Shown here one piece after another: positions 24,931-33,786 of a stretch of 64,000 bases of DNA. The position numbers were made by a program, and so were the translations under genes. The stretch is from Streptomyces lanatus (GTDB lineage Bacteria; Actinomycetota; Actinomycetes; Streptomycetales; Streptomycetaceae): positions 310,001 to 374,000 of the forward strand of contig NZ_BNBM01000008.1 in assembly GCF_014655715.1 (NCBI RefSeq). The letters are read 5' to 3'. Each line of letters opens with the position of its first letter. The stretch's first letter is position 1. The notes beneath the pieces are model-generated. The model saw nothing but the letters and a program-made list of their open reading frames with translations, did no database searches and was not told the origin of the DNA.

Positions 24931-26186
24931 ACGGAACTCCTTCCGCCCTGCGCGGCAGGGGACTTGAGGGCCGGGATCGCGGCGAGCGCCATGAGACACG
25001 CCACGCCCTGCACGGCCCAGGGCAGCAGGGCATGTACGTCGAGGAGGCCCGTGAACAGGGCGGGGGCGGCGATATTGCCCGAGGCCCAGGAGAGTTGGTA
25101 CAGGCTCTGTCGGCTGCCGCGCGCCGCGGTCGGGGTGAGCGTGACGGACAGCTCGCCGACCGCCGGCGAGTAGAGGATCTCGGCCAGGCTGAACAGGACG
25201 ATCGCGAGGGCCAGGGCCGGCCATGCGGGGAAGTCGACCCCGGGCCACGCGGGGGCCGCGAACGCCGGCATGGCGCACACCAGCAGGCCATGGCCCAGCG
25301 CCAGGGTGTGCCGGGGCTGCTTCGGGGCGACATGCGCCGTCAACGGACTGGTGAGCGTGGAGACCATCACGGTGTTCACCACCAGCAGGACGCTCGCGGA
25401 CCAGGCGGGCAGCCCGAGCGTCTCGGTGGCGTACACGGCGATGAGCACCGACAGCATGGCCTGCGCCAGCACGAAGGGGACGTTGCACGCGACGAGGAGC
25501 AGATAGCGGCGCATGTCGCCGGCGTCGGACCCTCCGCGTGCCGCGCGGTCCTCGTGCCGAGGTCTCCCGGGCGGAGCCGTCGTGCGCACGCGTGCGAAGC
25601 AGAGCGCCGCCAGCAGATACAGCGGAACGGCAGCGGTGACGAGCCACGTCAGGGCGTGCGTGCCGAACAGGGCGAGCACACCGGCCGCCAGCAACGCCCC
25701 CGCGCCGATACCGATGTTGCGCAGGCTGCTCGTGAAGGCGAACCACCCGCGGGTCTCCGCGGCGGGCGTGGCGTGCAGGATCAGGGTGCGCTGAGCCGTG
25801 TAGTACGCGTTGATGCCGGACTGCACCAGGAGGTAGGAACCGGCGATCTGCCAGGGCCGGTCGGCGAGCAGGAAGGACAGGAACCCGGCGGCGCTGACGA
25901 CGTTGGCGGCGACGGTCAGGCGCTTGGGCCCCTGCCGGTCCATGACGCGGCCGGCGACGAACACGACGGGCAGGGCCGCCAGCTGGCCCACGGTGACCGC
26001 CGCCCCGACCGCCGCGAGGGGGAGATCGCGCAGGGTGGTGAAGTACAGCAGGCCGAGCGGCAGGAGCATGCCGTTGCCGAGGGAGTCGACGAGGTTGCCG
26101 GTGATGAACCGGCCGTGGCCGCGGGTGGCCGGGAGGCCGAGCACACCGCGCAGCCCGGGGCGTCGGATCGGCGTGGTCGGGGTCAT
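24927..26186 (-). CDS. MFS transporter (12 TM), probable product exporter
   Basis: A 419-residue protein with twelve predicted helices in two halves split by a basic loop near residue 210 (PPGRPRHEDRAARGG). The helix 2-3 loop holds VAGRVMDRQGPKRL, a variant of the MFS motif A, and TAQRTLILHATP follows helix 4. It overlaps the FemAB-like gene by 4 bp and the ATP-grasp gene by 4 bp, so it is tightly co-expressed with biosynthesis genes. That suggests export or self-resistance. The substrate cannot be read from the sequence. Confidence 0.88.
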   Translation of the reverse strand: MTPTTPIRRPGLRGVLGLPATRGHGRFITGNLVDSLGNGMLLPLGLLYFTTLRDLPLAAVGAAVTVGQLAALPVVFVAGRVMDRQGPKRLTVAANVVSAAGFLSFLLADRPWQIAGSYLLVQSGINAYYTAQRTLILHATPAAETRGWFAFTSSLRNIGIGAGALLAAGVLALFGTHALTWLVTAAVPLYLLAALCFARVRTTAPPGRPRHEDRAARGGSDAGDMRRYLLLVACNVPFVLAQAMLSVLIAVYATETLGLPAWSASVLLVVNTVMVSTLTSPLTAHVAPKQPRHTLALGHGLLVCAMPAFAAPAWPGVDFPAWPALALAIVLFSLAEILYSPAVGELSVTLTPTAARGSRQSLYQLSWASGNIAAPALFTGLLDVHALLPWAVQGVACLMALAAIPALKSPAAQGGRSSV

Positions 26187-27442
26187 GGGGTAAGCAGGGC
26201 CCGGGTCTTGTCCAGGATCTCCTGGCGCGGCCAGCCCGTGGCCCGGTGCAGCTCCTCCAACTGCTTGACGGTCTGCCGCTCGTCGCCCTCGGCGAGGGTG
26301 AACACGACGATGTCGCCGTGGCTGGTGTCGTCGATGACCAACTCATGGGCAGTGACCAGGTTGAGCCGGGCCGTCAGTTCGGCCCGCACCGACTCCGGCA
26401 GTCGCTCCGGGGACAGGAACTCGATGGCCCATCCTTTACGGCGCACAGGGGCCGGGTCGTACACACCGCGCGCCATGTCGGCGAGGGCCGTGAAGGTGTT
26501 GGTGCCGGAGGCCGCGCAGGACAGGGTCGTGGCGCCGCCGATACGGGGGTTGATCTCCAGGATCACATACCGCGAACCGGTGTAGATCATGTCGACGTTG
26601 ACGGAGCCCCGCACCTGCAGTTCCTCGCACAGGGCCGTCAGCTTGGCCGCGACGGGCGCGAAATCGGCGACGGCCCCGGGCCGGGGGCCGCACCAGCGCA
26701 GATCGGCGAAGGTGAACACGGGCTCGGTGCCCGCGGTCCCGGTCCAGCACACCGGCAGCACCTGGTACGCCCCCGGCTCGCCCACGATGTCCACCGAGCA
26801 CAGCGCACCCGCAACGCACTCCTCGATCACCGCCGACACCTCGGGCGGATCGGCGAGATAGGCGTCCAGGGCCGCGGCGTCCGGCAGCGCCCTGATCCCC
26901 ATGCTGGTGGAGTCCCACAGCGGCTTGGACAGGAGCGGACCGCCGATGGCGGCGGCCGAGGCGCGCAGGGCGTCCGCGTACGCGGGGACCGCCACGCCGC
27001 GCCCGGCCAGCAGATCGGAGTCGGCCTTGAAGCCACGCGGCGTGTCGAGGCCCGCACGGACCAGGAGTCGTTTGGTCTCCCACTTGTCGTACAGGGCCAG
27101 CGTCGTCGGCAGCGGGCTCATGACCGTGGGGATGCCCCGCGCGTCGAGGAGTTCTTTGACGGTGGCGTCCCGCAGCGCGTTCTCGCACGGCAGCGAGAGG
27201 GATACGGCGGCGTCCGCACCCCACTCCTCCACCTCCCGGGCCAGTTCGGCCGGGGTGACGGCGGCGTCGAGGCGGCGGCGCGCGCCGGGGAAGTCCGCGT
27301 CGTCGGCCGTGCCATGGGTGTGGAACAGACAGCTCTCGACGCCGATCCGGGACAGATCGCGGACGCATCGCTGGATGTAGGGGTCGGCGCGGCGGATCTC
27401 CACGGACCGCAGGAACGCGATCCTGCGTACGGGACGGGGCAC
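26183..27442 (-). CDS. ATP-grasp ligase 1
   Basis: A 419-residue ATP-grasp protein. It has a pre-ATP-grasp Rossmann-like domain (about 1-110), then LYDKWETKRLLVRAGLDTPRG at the start of the ATP-binding domain. The Mg2+/ATP site follows, with SVNVDMIYTGSRYVILEINPRIGGATTLS (the Glu and Asn of EINPR). ATP-grasp enzymes activate a carboxylate as acyl phosphate and couple it to an amine, thiol or carboxylate. The ATG overlaps the MFS start region (26183-26186) and it starts 3 bp after ATP-grasp 2. With a second ligase beside it, stepwise formation of a dipeptide-like bond is plausible. Confidence 0.87.
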   Translation of the reverse strand: MPRPVRRIAFLRSVEIRRADPYIQRCVRDLSRIGVESCLFHTHGTADDADFPGARRRLDAAVTPAELAREVEEWGADAAVSLSLPCENALRDATVKELLDARGIPTVMSPLPTTLALYDKWETKRLLVRAGLDTPRGFKADSDLLAGRGVAVPAYADALRASAAAIGGPLLSKPLWDSTSMGIRALPDAAALDAYLADPPEVSAVIEECVAGALCSVDIVGEPGAYQVLPVCWTGTAGTEPVFTFADLRWCGPRPGAVADFAPVAAKLTALCEELQVRGSVNVDMIYTGSRYVILEINPRIGGATTLSCAASGTNTFTALADMARGVYDPAPVRRKGWAIEFLSPERLPESVRAELTARLNLVTAHELVIDDTSHGDIVVFTLAEGDERQTVKQLEELHRATGWPRQEILDKTRALLTP

Positions 27443-27445
27443 GGG

Positions 27446-28699
27446 TCAGCTCACTTTCACTCGGGTGTCGGCGACGGCCCGGTCGGCGAGGCGGCGGGCC
27501 TCGTCCACGGACGCGGCACACGCCAGGACGTGTCCGACCCGGCCGGAACTGTCGGCGGGTTCGGGCACCTGCTCACCGGGACGGATATGGAGCCGGCTCT
27601 GGGTGCCGGGCACCTCGGGGATGACGACGTACTCCAGCACCCCGCCCCGCTCCGGCAGCACGAACCGCAGCGCCGCCCCGGCGGCCCGAGTCGGTCCGGT
27701 GTCCGGCGCCCGCCCGGTCACGGCCCGCAGATAGGCCGCCGCCTCGCTGACGCCGGTCGCCGCCTCGACGATCTCGCAGATGTTGTCCCCGGGCAGCCGG
27801 GCGCCGGTCTCGATGACGACGGGCTCACCGCGCGGGGTGAGCTTCACCTCGGTGTGGGCGATGCCGTTGCGCACCCCCACGGCGAGCGCGGCGCGCGCCG
27901 CGGTGTCCTGGATCGCCCGTACCGTGCGGGCGTCGAGCCCGGCGGGGCAGGAGTGCCCGGTCTCCACCCGGTACCGGCCCGCCGTGGTGTCCTTGCGGAC
28001 CACGGGCAGCGGGTACGGCACACCGTCGTGCACGACCGTGTCGGCGGAGAACTCCTCGCCGGGCACGTAGTGCTGGAGCAGCACCCGCGGGTCCAGCGGC
28101 AGCCCGTGCGGCTCGGCGCGGGTGAACCGCCCGGCCGCGGCCACCGCGGTATCGAGCCCGTCGGGACCGGCGACGACACTCACCCCCCATGAGCCGCCCT
28201 GCTCGGCGGGTTTGACGACGAGCGGCCACCCCAACCGGCCGGAGGCGGCGACCTGATGGGCCTCCTCCGAGGTGCCGACCACCGCATGCGCGGGGGCCGG
28301 CACTCCCGCCGCGCGGAACGCCTCCGCCATGGCGATCTTGTTGCGGGCGGCCCCGGCGAGCGCCGGGTCGTTGCCCGGCAGCCCAAGGCGCGCGGCGAGC
28401 AGGGCCGCCAGCGGGGTCAGCAGCTCCCAGCAGACCGCGACACCCGTGATGCGATGCGCGCGGCAGTACTCCGCCATGTCGTCCAACGCGCGCTCGGTGT
28501 CGGCGAGTTCGGTCAGACAGACACCGGCGAGACCTGCGGTCAGCCAGGGCTCGTAGCCCGCGTGCACCCGCTTGTCGGTGGCCGCGTACAGGCGTATGCC
28601 CAGCCGGGCGGCGGCCTCCAAGAGGAAGGGTCCCGCGTTGCCCATGGGCTCGATCACCATCACACCGGTCACGCCCGGCTCGTCGTCGCTGCTGTCCAC
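27446..28699 (-). CDS. ATP-grasp ligase 2 (L-amino acid ligase-like)
   Basis: 417 residues from GTG 28699. An N-terminal half (VMVIEPMGNAGPFLLEAAARLGIRLY) precedes the ATP-grasp domain with NKIAMAEAFRAAGVPAPAH, LVVKPAEQGGSWGV, LLQHYVPGEEFSADTVVHDG and VIETGARLPGDNI. The last three are typical of the amino-acid ligase/carnosine synthase-like branch. It is the first gene of the minus-strand operon. The start is uncertain: no strong ribosome binding site is visible and the frame is open to 28879, but homology begins just inside 28699. It probably joins two amino acids or an amino acid to an unusual carboxylate. Confidence 0.83.
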   Translation of the reverse strand: MDSSDDEPGVTGVMVIEPMGNAGPFLLEAAARLGIRLYAATDKRVHAGYEPWLTAGLAGVCLTELADTERALDDMAEYCRAHRITGVAVCWELLTPLAALLAARLGLPGNDPALAGAARNKIAMAEAFRAAGVPAPAHAVVGTSEEAHQVAASGRLGWPLVVKPAEQGGSWGVSVVAGPDGLDTAVAAAGRFTRAEPHGLPLDPRVLLQHYVPGEEFSADTVVHDGVPYPLPVVRKDTTAGRYRVETGHSCPAGLDARTVRAIQDTAARAALAVGVRNGIAHTEVKLTPRGEPVVIETGARLPGDNICEIVEAATGVSEAAAYLRAVTGRAPDTGPTRAAGAALRFVLPERGGVLEYVVIPEVPGTQSRLHIRPGEQVPEPADSSGRVGHVLACAASVDEARRLADRAVADTRVKVS

Positions 28700-28945
28700 G
28701 CGCCCAGTGCACCGGTCGCCGCGGCGCACCGTCCATCGGGCTGATCTCCGAAAACAACTCTCCTCAGACACCCCCGAGTTGGCCGAAGCGACCAACGGCG
28801 CCGCCCGGTTGGCGGAAGCCACAACGACGACACCCCAGCGGGTGCGGGAGTTGGTGCACATCACCGATAGCTTCAACAAAATGTTGCGTGTTCGGATCGG
28901 TGCGCACGGTCAATCGAACGGCATGGTGCGAAGGAGTCATCCATC
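28700..28945. promoter_or_regulatory. Divergent promoter region of the ATP-grasp/radical SAM cluster
   Basis: 246 bp between the two arms. It contains a near-repeat, GTTGGCCGAAGC (28778-28789) and GTTGGCGGAAGC (28808-28819), 30 bp apart. The first is part of an inverted repeat GTTGG-N9-CCAAC (28778-28796). A further GTTG-containing stretch follows near 28850. AAGGAG (28931-28936) serves the radical SAM gene. The repeats are candidate regulator sites; no regulator gene is inside the cluster. Confidence 0.5.
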
Positions 28946-30385
28946 GTGAACAGCCCGCACGACCAGCTCGCCGACCACATCCGACAGGGCGTCATCCCCC
29001 CGTACCAGTACTCGTATCCGCCCCGCTCCACCTACCGGCCGCTCGACGAGGGCGCCTGGGACGTCCACGACATCTGGGCGAAGGACCTGGCCGCCTACCA
29101 GGTGCCCGAGCTCAACCTGTATCTGCACGTACCGTTCTGCCGCTACAAATGCGGGTTCTGCAACCTCTACACCGTCATCTCCACCGACGAGGACCTCTAC
29201 GACGCCTACACCGACGCGCTCTGTACCCAGCTCCGCGACCACGCGGAGATCATCCAGGCCCGCCGGCTGCGCACCGTCTACATCGGCGGCGGCACGCCCG
29301 CGCTGCTCTCGACCCGGCACTTCGAGCAGATCTTCGCCACCCTGGGCGAGATCTACCCCAACTGGCGTTCCACCGTGGAGGAAGTGGCCCTGGAGGCCAC
29401 GCCGGACTCCATCGTCGCCGACCCCGACGGCTTCGGGCGTCTGCTCGACCTCGGGCTGACGCGCGCCAACATCGGCATCCAGTCGCTGGTCCCGCAGGAG
29501 ATCCGGGAGGCCGGGCGGGGCCAGGCGGGCGAGGACGTCATCCGCAAGGCCGTCGAGATCGTCCACGACCGCGGACTGCCCGACCTGTCCACGGACCTGA
29601 TCATGGGCTTCGCCGGGCAGACCCCCGAGACCTGGCGGCATTCGGTGGACGAGCTGGCCCGGCTCGCCCCGACGACGATCTCCACCTACTTCCTCACCGT
29701 GCGACCGGACGCCTGGTTCTCCAGGACCGGCGCCTACCAGTACATGTGGAAGCCCGAACTGTACGAGCGCTACGACTACGCCCGTGAGGTGTTCACCGCC
29801 CACGGCTATGTGCAGGAGGGCTCCGTCCGGTACAAGAAGCCAGGTCGCGGCGGCTATGTGCAGAAGGTCCTCACCTTCCACGGAGTGCCCCTGCTCGGCC
29901 TCGGTGTCGGCGCCCGCTCCTACACCTCGGTCCTCGACTACATGACCGGCAGCGTGAAACCGTCCCTCAGCGAGGTGGCCGACTACATCAGCGCTGCCAA
30001 GGCCCACCGTCTGCGGCCGACCACGGGGTTCGCCCTCACCCCTGAGGAGATCGTCCGCAAGCGGCTCGTGCTGGACAGCTTCGACCTCGACCTGTCCGAG
30101 CTCGACCGCTTCGGCCTGGACACGATCGCCGCCGAGGTGACCGAGATCCTCGACGCCGCCGAGGCCAACGGCCTGATCCACCGCGTCGGCCCGCGCCGCG
30201 TCCAACTCACGCCCAAGGGCTTCAAGTACCGCGACATCCTGTCCTGGATGTTCTACTCCGAGCAGGTCAAGACCCTCGATCGCGAGTACTACGAGGGTCT
30301 CCACGACGCCAACGCCCGCGCCCGCAGGAACATGGGCACGCCGGTGCGGATCACCGGGATCGGCACCGACCGGGAGACCGCGTGA
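28946..30385 (+). CDS. HemN-like radical SAM enzyme (resembling the STM4012 group)
   Basis: A 479-residue protein. The radical SAM [4Fe-4S] motif is in HVPFCRYKCGFCNLYT (CxxxCxxC), followed by the glycine-rich SAM site TVYIGGGTPALL and the HemN-type IGIQSLVPQEIREAGRG. A HemN C-terminal winged region ends GLIHRVGPRRVQLTPKGFKYRDILSWMFYSEQ. It lacks the fourth Cys of true HemN (CxC after the cluster), so coproporphyrinogen oxidation is unlikely. HemN-like relatives do methylation, cyclopropanation or cyclisation in natural product pathways, using two SAM. GTG 28946 follows AAGGAG. It overlaps the DUF1152 gene by 4 bp and faces the ATP-grasp operon. Confidence 0.87.
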   Translation: MNSPHDQLADHIRQGVIPPYQYSYPPRSTYRPLDEGAWDVHDIWAKDLAAYQVPELNLYLHVPFCRYKCGFCNLYTVISTDEDLYDAYTDALCTQLRDHAEIIQARRLRTVYIGGGTPALLSTRHFEQIFATLGEIYPNWRSTVEEVALEATPDSIVADPDGFGRLLDLGLTRANIGIQSLVPQEIREAGRGQAGEDVIRKAVEIVHDRGLPDLSTDLIMGFAGQTPETWRHSVDELARLAPTTISTYFLTVRPDAWFSRTGAYQYMWKPELYERYDYAREVFTAHGYVQEGSVRYKKPGRGGYVQKVLTFHGVPLLGLGVGARSYTSVLDYMTGSVKPSLSEVADYISAAKAHRLRPTTGFALTPEEIVRKRLVLDSFDLDLSELDRFGLDTIAAEVTEILDAAEANGLIHRVGPRRVQLTPKGFKYRDILSWMFYSEQVKTLDREYYEGLHDANARARRNMGTPVRITGIGTDRETA

Positions 30386-31443
30386 GCGACCTGTTCATCG
30401 CCGCGGGCGGTGGCGGGGACCCCGTGGGCACCGCGATCACCGCGGCCACCGTGGGCCGCGTCCGCACCGGCACACCCCTCGGCGGGACGACGCTCGCCAC
30501 CTACGCCTGGGAGCGCCTGGAGGTCGACCCCACCCCAGGACCGCTCGGGACAGCCGACTTCACGGGCCTCACGCACCGGGCGGGCATCCCCGTGCTCACC
30601 CCCACCGCACGGCCCGTCACCCCGGCCGGCTCCACCCTGCCCCATCTGGCCGCGGACCTTGCCGCACGGCTCGTCCTCCTCGACCCGTGGCAGGGGCTGA
30701 CCGCACTGGCCGAACAGATCCGACGCCTCGCGGACACCGGGTACGACCAGGTCCGCATCGTCGACGTCGGCGGCGACATCCTCGCGCACGGCGACGAGGA
30801 CACCCTGTGCAGTCCCCTGGTCGACGCGCTGGCGCTCGCCGCCTGCCGGCTCGCCGGGGTGCCCGCCACCGTCCATGTCGCCGGTCCCGGCGCCGACGGG
30901 GAGATCCCCCAGGGCGACGTACTGGACCGCCTGAACGGCGAGGTCCTCACCCCCCTCACCTCCGACCTGGCCGCGGCCCGGACCGCCCTGGCCTGGCACC
31001 CCTCGGAGGCGTCCGCCCTGTTCGCCGCGGCCGTGGAGGGCGTCCGCGGCCCGGTCCGTACGGTGAGTCGTCTCATCCCGCTCACGGACGAGTCCGCTCG
31101 CATCCACTCCACCGGCCTGGACGACGCCCTCGCCCACAACAAGGTCGCGGCCCGGCTGCTCGACGCACTGCCGCCGACCCTGGAGGCCGCCGCCGATCTC
31201 TCGGCCGAACTCACGGGCATCCACGAGCTCCAGCGGGAGCGCGTCGAGCCGGTGCGGACACCCGCCGGTGGAAGCCTGCCCGAGAGCGCGCGGGCCGCAC
31301 GGGAGGTCATCCGCGCGGCAGCACAGGGCGCGCCCCAGGTCACCCTCCGGTTCGCCGCCCACGCGCTCGGCCTGACGTGGCGTCGGATCCCGTCCCTGCG
31401 GGCGCTGTTGGGCGCCGAGGGGCCGGTGCTCGCGATGGCGTGA
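30382..31443 (+). CDS. DUF1152 protein of unknown function
   Basis: 353 residues. It opens with a glycine-rich turn (FIAAGGGGDPVGTAITAATVG) like a nucleotide-binding loop, and has RIVDVGGDILAHGDEDTLCSPLVDALALAA, the hallmark of DUF1152 proteins. No TM helix or signal is present, so it should be cytosolic. The family has no established activity. The GTG start overlaps the radical SAM stop by 4 bp (30382-30385), implying stoichiometric expression and perhaps a complex or sequential step. The acidic GGD…D pattern would suit metal or nucleotide binding; that is only a guess from residues. Confidence 0.8.
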   Translation: MSDLFIAAGGGGDPVGTAITAATVGRVRTGTPLGGTTLATYAWERLEVDPTPGPLGTADFTGLTHRAGIPVLTPTARPVTPAGSTLPHLAADLAARLVLLDPWQGLTALAEQIRRLADTGYDQVRIVDVGGDILAHGDEDTLCSPLVDALALAACRLAGVPATVHVAGPGADGEIPQGDVLDRLNGEVLTPLTSDLAAARTALAWHPSEASALFAAAVEGVRGPVRTVSRLIPLTDESARIHSTGLDDALAHNKVAARLLDALPPTLEAAADLSAELTGIHELQRERVEPVRTPAGGSLPESARAAREVIRAAAQGAPQVTLRFAAHALGLTWRRIPSLRALLGAEGPVLAMA

Positions 31444-31445
31444 AC

Positions 31446-31489
31446 CCCCGGGGCGGGGGGCTACTCATGTCTCAAGTTCCGCCCCGGGG
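31446..31489. terminator. Bidirectional hairpin after the DUF1152 gene
   Basis: CCCCGGGGCGG (31446-31456) pairs perfectly over 11 bp with CCGCCCCGGGG (31479-31489), with a 22-nt loop. It lies between the stops of the DUF1152 (plus) and PaaX-type (minus) genes and should end both transcripts. Confidence 0.7.
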
Positions 31490-31508
31490 CAGGGGCTTCG
31501 CCGGCTGC

Positions 31509-32360
31509 TCACCGCAGCGCGGTGGTCTCCAGGAGTTCGCGGGCCATCCGCCGCGCGGGCCCGGCGGTGTGGTCGGCGACGCGTCGGAAGGTCTCCTGGG
31601 CGGGGCGGGCCGGCCACTCCTGGGGGAGGTGCCGGGCCGGCAGCCGGGGGTCGGTGCGGATGGTCCCCAGCCATTCGCTGACCAGCCGCAGCCGGGTGCC
31701 GATCGGGTCGTCCCCTGACCCGGCGTCCAGATGGGCGGTCCAGCGCTTGTCGAAGACGACATAGCGGGCGGCGATGCTCTCCAGGTCCCAGGTGTCCCGG
31801 ATCATCAGCTCGATATCGGTGACCTCGTCCGCCCGTGCGTGGAAGATCTTCACATGGGCGGCGAGGCCCAGCTCCGAGACGATCCCGGCGGCATCGACGT
31901 GCCCCGGCGCGATCCACAGCCCGCTGTACAGCGCCCCGAACCCCGACCAGGTCAGCCGTGAACGCAGATCGTGGCGCTGCCGCTTCCAGGAGTCCGGCAG
32001 CGAGAAGCCGAGCAGGGTCCAGGAGCCGTCCCAGTCGTCGTTGACCGCGCCCTGCTGCCAGATGCGGACGCGGCCGTCCTCCAGGACCCGCGTCGCCTGC
32101 GGGGTCAGGCCGAAGAACATCTTGCGGCCCTCGCGCTGGCGCCGCAGCAACCCCCGGTTGACCATGCGGGTGAGGGTGGAGCGCACGGCCTGCTCCCCGA
32201 CACCGACGCGGCCGAGCACGTCGATGATGCTGCCCGAATACACCCCCACGTCGCCCTCCTCCAGGACGTGGTTGCCGAAGAAGGCGAGCATGAGCGACTG
32301 CGGGCGCGACTGCGCCCCCTCCGAGATGTCCTGACCGTCCAGGATGTCGACGTCCTCCAC
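31509..32360 (-). CDS. PaaX-family transcriptional regulator
   Basis: A 283-residue repressor-type protein. The N-terminal PaaX winged helix includes QSLMLAFFGNHVLEEG…GSIIDVLGRVGVGEQAVRSTLTRMVNRGLL. A C-terminal PaaX domain follows (WDGSWTLLGFSLP, RDLRSRLTWSGFGALYSGLWIAPG). The family represses phenylacetate or other CoA-dependent aromatic pathways, with an acyl-CoA inducer; no paa genes are in this window. GTG 32360 gives the normal N-terminus, but the ribosome binding site is weak. It converges on the radical SAM/DUF1152 arm, so a link to that cluster is possible but not shown. Confidence 0.87.
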   Translation of the reverse strand: MEDVDILDGQDISEGAQSRPQSLMLAFFGNHVLEEGDVGVYSGSIIDVLGRVGVGEQAVRSTLTRMVNRGLLRRQREGRKMFFGLTPQATRVLEDGRVRIWQQGAVNDDWDGSWTLLGFSLPDSWKRQRHDLRSRLTWSGFGALYSGLWIAPGHVDAAGIVSELGLAAHVKIFHARADEVTDIELMIRDTWDLESIAARYVVFDKRWTAHLDAGSGDDPIGTRLRLVSEWLGTIRTDPRLPARHLPQEWPARPAQETFRRVADHTAGPARRMARELLETTALR

Positions 32361-32412
32361 GGTGGAAAGGGTACGACCGCCCGCCGAGGGCGCGGCGAGC
32401 GGTCGTACGGCT

Positions 32413-33786
32413 TCAGCGGCCGTCGCCCGGGTGGGCGAGGTCGTAGGGGCGCGGGTAGGGGGAGGGGTGGTACGACACATAGCGGGTCGGGGTCGTCGGG
32501 TCGGCCTTCGCCGCACGGGAGTTGAGGGCACCCGGGTCGGTGCCCACCCACCTGCCCGTCGTGAGGCGGTCCTCCAGCGTGTCCAGGGCGGCGAGCTGCT
32601 CGGCGGGGCTGAACGTGCAGTGGCCGGCGTTGTCGGTGTACGCCTGCCGCAGCCGGGAGGCCGACCCGGCGGCGTCGACGGCCCGCTTCAGGGCGCTCTC
32701 CGCCTGGACGGGGATGAGGGCGTCGCCGGTGGTGTGCACATTGAGCTGCGGCTTGGTCAGCCTGCCGGTGAAGGAGCTGGTGCTCGCCATCCAGGTGACG
32801 GCGGCCGGGTCGGCGCTGACGCGCGGGGCGCGGTTGAGGGCGGCGAGGTCGGCCTTCAGGGAGAGGCCCGCCTTCTTGTAGAGCGCGGTCACCTCCGTAC
32901 GGACCGAGGACCGCCCGAGCATCCTCGCGTAGTCGACTCCGGTGTTCCAGGACATGTTGCCGCCGGCCCGGGTCTCGGCCTCCTGCCGCCAGCTGAAGGC
33001 GGGCAGCTTCACCAGGCCCTTGACGGCCTCGTACTGGTTGGCCTCGTGGGCGTCCCAGTCGGTCGCGGCGGGCCTGGGCTGCGTCGGCTGGTTCCAGGCG
33101 GGGATGTTGTGCAGGGCGGCGGCCAGGGCGATACGGGCCCGTCCGGCCGGCGTCGACTGGGCCGTGTCGACGGCGGCCGTCAGGGTGTTCGCCGCGTCGG
33201 CCGCGGTCTGCTGGTCGGGGAGGTCCACCAGCGGGATGTCGGCGCCGGGCGCGAGAAGGGTCTTGAGGGCGAAGACCGGATCGAGGGTGCTGTTCCAGTT
33301 GGCGACGCCGCCGTGCACGAGACCGCACAGGGACAGCGAGCCGTCGATCCGCTCCGGGTGGCGCTCGGCGATGGCGGTGGTGACGAGGCCGCCGTACGAC
33401 TGTCCCCAGGCGATGGTCCGGGAGGCGGCGCCGAAGCGTTCGGTGAAGGCGGTGAGGGTGGCGAGCTGGTCGGGGACCGCGTCCGTCACCGCCCAGCCGG
33501 TGCTCGCGTAGGAGGAGCCGATGAGGGCGTAGCCCCGCTGGAGCAGGAGCGCCTTCGTGGCCTCGTCCGTGACGTCCCGGGCCGGATTGGCGGGGCCGGG
33601 GGTGTAGCCGTGGCTGAAGAGTAGGACGGTGCCGTTCCAGTCGGCGGGGACGTCCATCATGTACGCGGCGCCGGAAGGGAGTTGGCCGTCGACGTGAGTC
33701 GTGTCGGCGGTGGCGGCGACGGCCGAGGTGGGGAGTGCCCCGACGGCGAGCAGGAGCGCCGCGGCGAGCGCGGTACGGGTCCTCAT
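32413..33786 (-). CDS. Secreted alpha/beta hydrolase
   Basis: A 457-residue protein with a Sec signal (RTRTALAAALLLAVGALP, cleavage near VAA-TADT). The hydrolase core has FSHGYTPGPAN (oxyanion), the nucleophile elbow WGQSYGGLV, and a late catalytic His in YTDNAGHCTFSP. A helical lid of about 180 residues separates the elbow from the acid and His, as in secreted peptidase- or esterase-like members. The ATG overlaps the MFS stop (33783-33786), so transporter and hydrolase form one operon, perhaps releasing and importing the same acid. Confidence 0.83.
   Translation of the reverse strand: MRTRTALAAALLLAVGALPTSAVAATADTTHVDGQLPSGAAYMMDVPADWNGTVLLFSHGYTPGPANPARDVTDEATKALLLQRGYALIGSSYASTGWAVTDAVPDQLATLTAFTERFGAASRTIAWGQSYGGLVTTAIAERHPERIDGSLSLCGLVHGGVANWNSTLDPVFALKTLLAPGADIPLVDLPDQQTAADAANTLTAAVDTAQSTPAGRARIALAAALHNIPAWNQPTQPRPAATDWDAHEANQYEAVKGLVKLPAFSWRQEAETRAGGNMSWNTGVDYARMLGRSSVRTEVTALYKKAGLSLKADLAALNRAPRVSADPAAVTWMASTSSFTGRLTKPQLNVHTTGDALIPVQAESALKRAVDAAGSASRLRQAYTDNAGHCTFSPAEQLAALDTLEDRLTTGRWVGTDPGALNSRAAKADPTTPTRYVSYHPSPYPRPYDLAHPGDGR

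Noticed and set aside
28700..28879. Upstream start of ATP-grasp 2 at 28879
   Set aside because: The extra 60 residues lack homology, would cover the promoter repeats, and no ribosome binding site precedes the ATG.
28946..30385. Radical SAM protein as coproporphyrinogen dehydrogenase HemN
   Set aside because: The CxxxCxxC cluster is followed by NLYT instead of the extra Cys of genuine HemN, and the neighbours are ligases rather than heme genes.
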